Source: Deltaproteobacteria bacterium | GTDB lineage: Bacteria > Desulfobacterota > Desulfobaccia > Desulfobaccales > Desulfobaccaceae | Assembly: GCA_016874895.1 (NCBI GenBank) | Contig: VGSX01000141.1 | Location: 1 to 8,433, forward strand | Length of the DNA: 8,433 nt | Direction: 5' to 3' | In this document: positions 1 through 4,686 of the stretch, piece after piece | How the letters are laid out: each line of letters begins with the position of its first letter | Position numbering within the stretch: the first letter of the stretch is position 1 | Translations under genes and position numbers: made by a program | Notes under the pieces: model-generated | The model's database searches: none | What the model was told of the DNA's origin: nothing | The model's input: the letters and a program-made list of their open reading frames with translations, nothing else

Positions 1-43
1 GTACTTGAGGGGGCCAAATCAGCAAAACGCCCCCCCCGTTTTT

Positions 44-97
44 GTCACCCTGAGCCGCAGGCGAAGGGTCTAGATGCTTCGCTGCGCTCAGCATGAC
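44..97. repeat. Imperfect inverted repeat centred on TCTAGA (copy 1)
   Basis: The left arm runs GTCACCCTGAG and on to GCGAAG. The right arm is CTTCGCTGCGCTCAG followed by CATGAC. They pair imperfectly around TCTAGA at 69-74. This resembles the dispersed extragenic palindromes seen in many bacterial genomes, whose spurious translations read like SCHAERSEASR. It has no transposase and no U-tract, so it is a REP-like or MITE-like element rather than an IS or an intrinsic terminator. Confidence 0.75.
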
Positions 98-235
98 AAG
101 ATAATTCCTCAGCATGACAAGATAATTCCTCAGCATGGCAAGAATTTTGGTCAGCACGGCAAGAATTTTGGTCAGCACGGCAAGATAATTGCTCATGATG
201 ATAAGATAATCGCTTATGATGACAATATCGTACTT
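89..235. repeat. 21-bp tandem array A1, seven units
   Basis: The seven units start at 89, 110, 131, 152, 173, 194 and 215, with a strict 21-bp period. The core is CAGCATGACAAGATAATT, with a variant half ending AAGAATTTTGGT. The last two units are degenerate. The first unit begins inside the right arm of the inverted repeat, at GCGCTCAG. Twenty-one bp is two helical turns and also seven codons, which explains the repetitive spurious frames. There are no unique spacers, so it is not a CRISPR. Confidence 0.92.
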
Positions 236-271
236 GAGGGGGCCAAATCAGCAAAACGCCCCCCCGTTTTT

Positions 272-325
272 GTCACCCTGAGCCGCAGGCGAAGGGTCTA
301 GATGCTTCGCTGCGCTCAGCATGAC
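272..325. repeat. Imperfect inverted repeat centred on TCTAGA (copy 2)
   Basis: Second copy of the element at 44-97, with the same arms and with its TCTAGA centre at 297-302. It lies in the same orientation and again leads directly into a 21-bp tandem array. Confidence 0.75.
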
Positions 326-505
326 AAGATAATTCCTCAGCATGGCAAGAATTTTGGTCAGCATGACAAGAATTTTGGTCAGCATGGCAAGAATTTTGGT
401 CAGCATGGCAAGAATTTTGGTCAGCACGGCAAGAATTTTGGTCAGCACGGCAAGATAAGTGCTCATGATGATAAGATAATCGCTTATGATGACAATATCG
501 TACTT
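317..505. repeat. 21-bp tandem array A2, nine units
   Basis: Units start every 21 bp from 317 to 485. Compared with array A1 there is one fewer AAGATAATTCCT-type unit and three more AAGAATTTTGGT-type units, a net gain of two. The final three units (443, 464, 485) match those of A1 almost exactly, so expansion or contraction took place in the middle of the array, as expected from slippage or unequal exchange. Confidence 0.92.
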
Positions 506-542
506 GAGGGGGCCAAATCAGCAAAACGCCCCCCCCGTTTTT

Positions 543-596
543 GTCACCCTGAGCCGCAGGCGAAGGGTCTAGATGCTTCGCTGCGCTCAGCATGAC
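543..596. repeat. Imperfect inverted repeat centred on TCTAGA (copy 3)
   Basis: Third copy of the element, centre at 568-573, identical by eye to copy 1. It ends about 30 bp before the proposed start of the MNT gene, so a hairpin here would lie in the leader of any transcript begun upstream. Confidence 0.75.
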
Positions 597-629
597 AAGA
601 TAATTCCTCAGCATGACAAGATAATTGCA
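588..629. repeat. 21-bp tandem units, two copies abutting the MNT gene
   Basis: Two units start at 588 and 609. The second diverges in its last three bases, where the coding region of the nucleotidyltransferase takes over. The proposed TTG start at 625 lies inside this second unit. Confidence 0.85.
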
Positions 630-984
630 AGGTAAGCCTGACATCAAAAAGGACCACCAAAACCTGCCTCGGGCAGTCTCCCAGGCGGTGGCCGACCTGA
701 AGCGCTCCCTGGAGGATCTGTATGGCGAGCGGTTGCAGGGCCTCTACCTCTACGGCTCCTATGCCCGAGGCGATTTCACCGAAGATTCCGATGTTGACCT
801 GCTGGTGGCCCTGGCCGGGGAGGTGAACCCCTGCCGGGAGATCGACCGCTTGAGCCCCGTGGTCTCAGACCTGTGCCTGGACCATGACGTCCTCCTGGCC
901 GTGCTCCCGGCCCCGGCTGACTGGGTGGCCAGCCGCAAAAGCCCCCTGTATGAAAGGGTGCGCCGGGAGGGGGCCGCCCTGTGA
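625..984 (+). CDS. MNT-family nucleotidyltransferase (HEPN antitoxin partner)
   Basis: Encodes 119 residues of a minimal nucleotidyltransferase. The diagnostic GSx10DxD motif is intact: GSYARGD at residues 44-50, then SDVDLLV with D56 and D58, the metal-binding carboxylates. A further acidic residue in LDHDVLL (D86 or D88) may complete the triad. MNT proteins of this size pair with HEPN toxins. In the studied MntA/HepT pairs the MNT transfers nucleotides to the HEPN protein and silences its RNase activity. The stop overlaps the HEPN gene by 4 bp (GTGA), as expected for such a pair. Start choice is uncertain. A stop lies immediately before 625, and TTG at 625 has no good ribosome site and sits in a 21-bp repeat unit. 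GTG at 688 is the main alternative, but LPRAVSQAVADL before it looks like genuine family sequence, so 625 is preferred. Confidence 0.87.
   Translation: MQGKPDIKKDHQNLPRAVSQAVADLKRSLEDLYGERLQGLYLYGSYARGDFTEDSDVDLLVALAGEVNPCREIDRLSPVVSDLCLDHDVLLAVLPAPADWVASRKSPLYERVRREGAAL
966..970 (+). promoter_or_regulatory. Ribosome binding site for the HEPN gene
   Basis: GGAGG lies about 10 bases before the GTG at 981, inside the end of the MNT gene. It supports GTG 981 as the original HEPN start. No comparable purine-rich site precedes the ATG at 1080 that follows the amber codon. Confidence 0.5.
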
Positions 985-1058
985 CCGTGGCCCAGGAGAT
1001 CACCCTGATGCTGGCCACGGCCCGGCGGTATCTGGCCTCCGCCGAGACCCTGCGGCGG

Positions 1059-1061
1059 TAG
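1059..1061 (+). other. In-frame amber stop inside the HEPN gene
   Basis: TAG falls between CGG CGG and GCG GAT TTT, in the link between the first helix and the RLYYAMF helix. It is one substitution away from GAG, CAG or AAG, any of which would restore the frame. Flanking codons keep family similarity on both sides, so this is a point nonsense change rather than a frameshift. Confidence 0.9.
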
Positions 1062-1372
1062 GCGGATTTTGACTCGGCCATGAGCCGCCTCTACTATGCC
1101 ATGTTCTACGCGGCCGAGGCCCTGCTGTTAGCCGAAGGTCACACCTTTTCCAGCCAACGGGCGGTGATCAGCGCTTTTGGGAGACTTTTGATCAAAGAGG
1201 GAATACTTCCCAAGGAACTGCACCAGTGGCTGCACGAGGCCTTTGACAAAGGCCAGCTCAGCGATTACGAGTTTCTCACCGGTATCGGTGATGCAGAGGT
1301 GGCCGCCATGCAGCCCAAAGAAGTCCAGTTCGTGGAGCAGGCCACAAGTTTTTTGCGCCAGAGTGGCATGAT

Positions 1373-1381
1373 CGAGGAGGG
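1373..1381 (+). promoter_or_regulatory. Ribosome binding site for the methyltransferase gene
   Basis: The purine run CGAGGAGGG just before ATGATG matches the Shine-Dalgarno consensus. It decides the methylase start at 1382 or at the adjacent ATG at 1385. It lies in the last codons of the HEPN gene, so the methylase is probably translated by ribosomes finishing HEPN as well as by new initiation. Confidence 0.65.
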
Positions 1382-4303
1382 ATGATGGCGACTGGCTCTC
1401 GCCCGGACGTGCTTATTGAACAGTGGTTGCCCTTGGCTGAAGTCGGAGCTGAGTGTAAAAGGGAACGGGGTGCCAGCAGCGCCCTCCCGCCCCTTTACTT
1501 TCTGCATGTTTGGTGGGCACGGCGCCCCCTGGTAGCCTGTCGGGCGGCTATTTTAGGAAGTCTGCTCCCCCAGTGGAGGGAAGACTGGCCCGCCGACCTG
1601 AAAAAGCAGTTCCCCACGGAAAAAAGCTACCATGAATGGTTTAAACGACTGCTGGGTATCGTTGGGGACCCAGTGGCGGCGCAGAAAATCATTCAATATG
1701 CCAAAGCCCAGGGGATAAAGCTAAAGGGTAACCCCTACGGCTATAGCCGGGCTTTCACTTATAATCCTGACAATGATGATTTAAAGGTTATGCTTGCTCT
1801 CCTGGAGCATACTTGGGGGGATAGGGATATTGGCGTCATGGACCCCATGGCCGGTGGAGGGTCAATTCCATTTGAAGCCTTGCGGTGCGGTTTTACCACT
1901 TATGCCAATGAACTCAATCCAGTGGCTTCCGTCATCCTGAAAGCAACTCTTGATTTTCCGGCCCGTTACGGCCAGGGATTCATCCAAACCATCAGGAAAT
2001 GGGGTGAGATTTTGTGCAAGGAGGTGGAAAAACGCCTTGCCCCCTATTTTCCTCGCCAGAACAACGAAAATATCTTTGCCTACATCTGGGCACGCACGGT
2101 ATCCTGTCCTACAACCGGAAAGCCAGTGCCGCTATCTCCCAACTGGTGGCTGCAGAAAGGAGCTGATCCGGTGGCTGTAAAGATGCTGGTGCAACCGGAA
2201 TGGCCCGCCTGCCGCTTTAAAATTCTTCATGGTGAAGAAGCCATAAAAAGCCAGCCAGATGCCGGGACCATCAAAAAGGGTGTGGCCCGCTCACCTTGGA
2301 CTGGGGAGCCTATTGATGGAGATTACATCAAGCGGGAGGCACAAGCAGGCCGTATGGGACAGCACTTGTATGCATTGAGGGTGAAAACCACTAATGGCCA
2401 CGGTTTTCGGACTCCAGTCGCCGCAGATTTAGAGGCAGTGTCTCAGGCCGATTCAATGTTAGCATCAAAAATTCCACAGTGGGATTCACAAGGTTTATTG
2501 GCAAGAGAGGAACGTTACATAGGACCAGCAGACCGGTCCGCTAACTATGGTATGTTTCTATGGAGTGATGTTTTCTCTCCACGCCAACTCCTGGCCCTGG
2601 GCACCTTCGTGGAGACATTTTTAGATATACGTCAGGAGTGGCGTAAAGAATTGCCACAGCAACAGGTGACGGCCTTAGAGACTTATCTGGCTGCAGCAAT
2701 CGATAAAACAGCAGATTATAATTCAAGGATGGTTCGCTGGCATAGTAGTCGAAGTGTAATCGCTGGAACCTTTGACCGCCATGACTTTAGCTTTAAGTGG
2801 AGCCATGCCGAATTTGATGCTGCCCATAATCTTTTGCCCTGGACTTTAGATCAGGTTATTGATTCTTTAAACGGCTTAGTTGATCTCGCCGCCCCCACCC
2901 AACTTCCACTTTTTAAACTGGATGGTAAAAACCCCTTAGAGCGACTTCACATTCAACAAGGCAATGCCGCCAACCTATCGCACCTCTCCGACAAATCCCT
3001 GCACCTCATCTGCGTCGATCCACCTTACTACGCCAATGTCATGTATGCTGAACTGGCCGACTTTTTTTATGTCTGGATGAAGCGCACCCTGGGAGACGTC
3101 TACCCGGAACTTTTTCAAAGTGAGCTCACCGACAAAGACGATGAGGCCGTGGCCAACGTCGCCCGCTTTGCCGCCATGGGAAGGAAGAAGAAAGACCTGG
3201 CCCGGTCCGACTACGAGCGCAAGATGGCGGCCTGTTTCCGGGAGTTTCACCGGGTCTTAAAGCCCGAGGGGGTGTTGACGGTGATGTTTACCCATAAGGA
3301 GGCTGAGGCTTGGGACAGCTTGGCCACGGCCCTGATCGGGGCGGGCTTTACCGTGCAGGCCTCCTGGCCGGTGCATACCGAAAGCGAACACAGCCTGCAT
3401 CAGGCCAAAAAGAACGCTGCTGCCAGCACCATTTTCCTGGTCTGCCGCAAACGGCAGCAGGATAAACAGGCCGAGCCGGTCTGGTGGGACGATTTAAAGA
3501 GCAAGGTTCGCCAGGAAGCGGCGGCCAAGGCCCAGGAGTTTCAAGAGAAGGGTATCGGCGGGGTGGACCTGTATCTGAGCACCTATGGCCCGGTGCTGTC
3601 GGTCATCTCCCAGCAGTGGCCGGTGCTTACCAGTGACCTGGACCCTGAGACTGGCAAACCCCGCCCCCTGAAGCCGGAAGAGGCTTTGATCATTGCCCGG
3701 CAGGAAGTCTTTGCCTTGCGGAAACAGGGGTTACTTCTGGGTCGCACTATTCAGTTCGACCCCGTGACCGACTGGTATCTCTTCGCCTGGGACGCCTTTC
3801 AAGCGGCCGAGTTCCCGGCGGATGAGGCCCGGAAACTGGCCCTGTCTCTGGGCCTGGACCTGGAAGAGAACCTGGTAAAGCAAAAGCGCCTTGTTACTAA
3901 AAAGCAGAATTTCGTAACCCTGAACCTGCCACCCGCCCGGCGTCGCAAGGGTATGGTGGACCCGGAAGTAACCGCCTTTGCTGACCTGATTGACGCCGTG
4001 CATACCGTCATGCTGATCTACGAAGAAGACGGCTCGACAGCGGCGCAGCGCTTCCTGCAGCGCACCGGCCTAATGACTGACGACCACTTCAAGAGCGGTC
4101 TCCAGGCCCTCCTCAACGCCATCCCCCGCACCAAAGACGCCAAGGGGCGCTTCCTGCGCCCCGAGGCCGACCTCGTGGAGAAGCTACGCCTGGCTTTCTT
4201 CCCTGACCTGACGGTCCCGGTGGAATTAGAGAAGCCGGTGCTGCCTAAAGTGGGGAAGTTGGATTTTGTTGAGGAGGTAGATGATGAAACTGAGGAAGAA
4301 TAA
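1382..4303 (+). CDS. DUF1156 (COG1743-type) adenine-specific DNA methyltransferase
   Basis: Encodes a 973-residue DNA methyltransferase, probably N6-adenine. The N-terminal DUF1156 region is clear: LIEQWLPLAEVGAECKRERG at about 11-30 and HVWWARRPLVACRAAILGS at 42-60. Motif I, for S-adenosylmethionine binding, is DPMAGGGSIPFEA at 154-166. The catalytic motif is DPPYY at 546-550, followed by ANVMYAELADFFYVWMK. Nearly 380 residues separate the two and probably hold target recognition; they include RSPWTGEPIDGDYIK (303-317) and FLWSDVFSPRQLL (392-404). The zinc-ribbon named for this family looks degenerate, with only C242 in SCPTTGKPVP. The C-terminus ends in an acidic tail. The start is set by a strong ribosome site and a 4-bp overlap with HEPN. 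Base composition is uneven: the segment around 2460-2760 is about 40% GC by hand count, the 3' part above 50%. The predicted role is self-marking in a defence system with the downstream helicase. Confidence 0.93.
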   Translation: MMATGSRPDVLIEQWLPLAEVGAECKRERGASSALPPLYFLHVWWARRPLVACRAAILGSLLPQWREDWPADLKKQFPTEKSYHEWFKRLLGIVGDPVAAQKIIQYAKAQGIKLKGNPYGYSRAFTYNPDNDDLKVMLALLEHTWGDRDIGVMDPMAGGGSIPFEALRCGFTTYANELNPVASVILKATLDFPARYGQGFIQTIRKWGEILCKEVEKRLAPYFPRQNNENIFAYIWARTVSCPTTGKPVPLSPNWWLQKGADPVAVKMLVQPEWPACRFKILHGEEAIKSQPDAGTIKKGVARSPWTGEPIDGDYIKREAQAGRMGQHLYALRVKTTNGHGFRTPVAADLEAVSQADSMLASKIPQWDSQGLLAREERYIGPADRSANYGMFLWSDVFSPRQLLALGTFVETFLDIRQEWRKELPQQQVTALETYLAAAIDKTADYNSRMVRWHSSRSVIAGTFDRHDFSFKWSHAEFDAAHNLLPWTLDQVIDSLNGLVDLAAPTQLPLFKLDGKNPLERLHIQQGNAANLSHLSDKSLHLICVDPPYYANVMYAELADFFYVWMKRTLGDVYPELFQSELTDKDDEAVANVARFAAMGRKKKDLARSDYERKMAACFREFHRVLKPEGVLTVMFTHKEAEAWDSLATALIGAGFTVQASWPVHTESEHSLHQAKKNAAASTIFLVCRKRQQDKQAEPVWWDDLKSKVRQEAAAKAQEFQEKGIGGVDLYLSTYGPVLSVISQQWPVLTSDLDPETGKPRPLKPEEALIIARQEVFALRKQGLLLGRTIQFDPVTDWYLFAWDAFQAAEFPADEARKLALSLGLDLEENLVKQKRLVTKKQNFVTLNLPPARRRKGMVDPEVTAFADLIDAVHTVMLIYEEDGSTAAQRFLQRTGLMTDDHFKSGLQALLNAIPRTKDAKGRFLRPEADLVEKLRLAFFPDLTVPVELEKPVLPKVGKLDFVEEVDDETEEE

Positions 4304-4316
4304 TGAAGGGTGGAAA

Positions 4317-4378
4317 TGTCATTCTGAGAGAGCGCAGCGACCGAAGAATCTAGACCCTTCGCTGCGCTCAGGGTGACA
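4317..4378. repeat. TCTAGA-centred inverted repeat downstream of the methylase
   Basis: A perfect 9-bp stem, GCGCAGCGA at 4332-4340 with TCGCTGCGC at 4359-4367, closes an 18-base loop holding TCTAGA at 4349-4354. Outside it CTGAG (4324-4328) can pair with CTCAG (4367-4371, sharing one base with the inner arm), and TGTCA (4317-4321) pairs with TGACA (4374-4378), with small bulges. It is related to the three elements upstream of the MNT gene but has a different left half (ATTCTGAGAGAGCG against ACCCTGAGCCGC). It sits 14 bp after the methylase stop. Confidence 0.85.
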
Positions 4379-4683
4379 ACTTGGTTGCTTAGCCAGGGTG
4401 AAAACTTGTTTGCTTAGGGTGACAACTTGGTTGCTTAGCCAGGGTGACAACTTGGTTGCTTAGCCAGGGTGACAACTTGGTTGCTTAGCCAGGGTGACAA
4501 CTTGTTTGCTTAGGGTGACAACTTGTTTTTCCAGGTTAACAATTTGGTTTTCCAGGGTGAAAACTTGGTTGCTCAGCCAGGGTGACAACTTGGTTGCTTA
4601 GGGTGATAACTTGGTTGCTCAGGGTGACAACCCGATTGTTCAGAGAGACAGACTGGTTGTTCAGTGTGATAAAAAAATCCAAA
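4370..4683. repeat. 21/25-bp tandem array B, about 14 units
   Basis: Units start at 4370, 4395, 4416, 4441, 4466, 4491, 4512, 4533, 4554, 4579, 4600, 4621, 4642 and 4663. The core is AGGGTGACAACTTGGTTGCT. Nine units are 21 bp. Five (4370, 4416, 4441, 4466, 4554) are 25 bp because of a final AGCC. The last units decay progressively towards the helicase start. Aligned on CAG, the core agrees with the upstream array core at 14 of 21 positions by hand count, sharing CAG and TGACAA. As upstream, the array starts in the right arm of the inverted repeat. Confidence 0.92.
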
Positions 4684-4686
4684 AAT

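Larger units (their letters stand above)
1..626. repeat. Direct long repeat, three copies (third partial)
   Basis: Three head-to-tail copies start at 1, 230 and 500, each opening with GTACTTGAGGGGGCC. Copy 1 is 229 bp and copy 2 is 270 bp. The 41-bp difference equals two extra 21-bp internal units minus one C in the poly-C tract. Copy 3 breaks off at about 626 and, by eye, matches copy 1 base for base over its 127 bp, which points to recent duplication or recombination. Each copy holds in order a GGGGGCC segment, AAAACG followed by C7-C8 and GTTTTT, an inverted repeat centred on TCTAGA, and a 21-bp tandem array. I see no convincing gene in this stretch. The open frames come from the 21-bp periodicity and give low-complexity GQHGKNF-type peptides. 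Confidence 0.93.
981..1385 (+). pseudogene. HEPN-domain protein (UPF0332-like toxin), interrupted by an in-frame amber codon
   Basis: From GTG 981 the frame reads MTVAQEITLMLATARRYLAS, continues to LRR, meets TAG at 1059-1061 (codon 27), and resumes in the same frame with ADFDSAMSRLYYAMFYAAEA up to TGA at 1383-1385. Without the stop it is a 134-codon HEPN protein of normal family length. Recognisable parts are the SRLYYAMFYAA helix (R36 to Y43), FSSQRAVISAFGRLLI, and LPKELHQWLHEAFDKGQLSDYEF. Nothing else is damaged. HEPN proteins are helical RNases that act as toxins and are held in check by a cognate MNT. It overlaps MNT (GTGA) and the methylase (ATGA) by 4 bp at each end. A restart at ATG 1080 would give a 101-residue protein lacking the first helix and without a ribosome site. 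It could be a recent pseudogene, a read-through gene, or a base-call error. The family assignment is firm; activity is doubtful. Confidence 0.8.
4304..4686. other. Repeat-filled intergenic region between methylase and helicase
   Basis: This 383-bp gap has no supported gene. It contains a TCTAGA-centred inverted repeat at 4317-4378, then a tandem array reaching almost to the helicase start. No intrinsic terminator is apparent: the right arm of the inverted repeat is followed by GGGTGACAACTTGG rather than a T-run. Read-through transcription from the methylase is therefore possible, and I cannot identify a convincing promoter for the helicase. Confidence 0.8.

Noticed and set aside
89..505. CRISPR array
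   Set aside because: Units are contiguous 21-mers with no unique spacers and no cas genes nearby.
74..595. Open frames giving peptides of repeated GQHGKNF, and antisense frames giving LAVLTKI or SCHAERSEASR types
   Set aside because: The 21-bp period is a multiple of three, so any stop-free unit stays open in several frames on both strands. Both strands and several frames are equally open, there is no ribosome site, and the peptides are pure repeat.
598..603. GATAAT as a -10 promoter element before the MNT gene
   Set aside because: The hexamer occurs in many of the 21-bp units, and no fitting -35 box lies 16-18 bases upstream, so it cannot be singled out.
89..629. Iteron-type replication origin
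   Set aside because: The 21-bp spacing is suggestive, but there is no replication initiator gene or DnaA-box cluster, and a related array sits between two other genes.
776..1081. Antisense frame over MNT and HEPN
   Set aside because: Its product is rich in P, G and R, typical of GC-skewed antisense translation, while both + strand proteins match known families.
4317..4378. Intrinsic terminator after the methylase
   Set aside because: The stem is good but has an 18-base loop and no T-run after it. Related elements occur upstream of the operon, so it is better explained as a dispersed palindrome.
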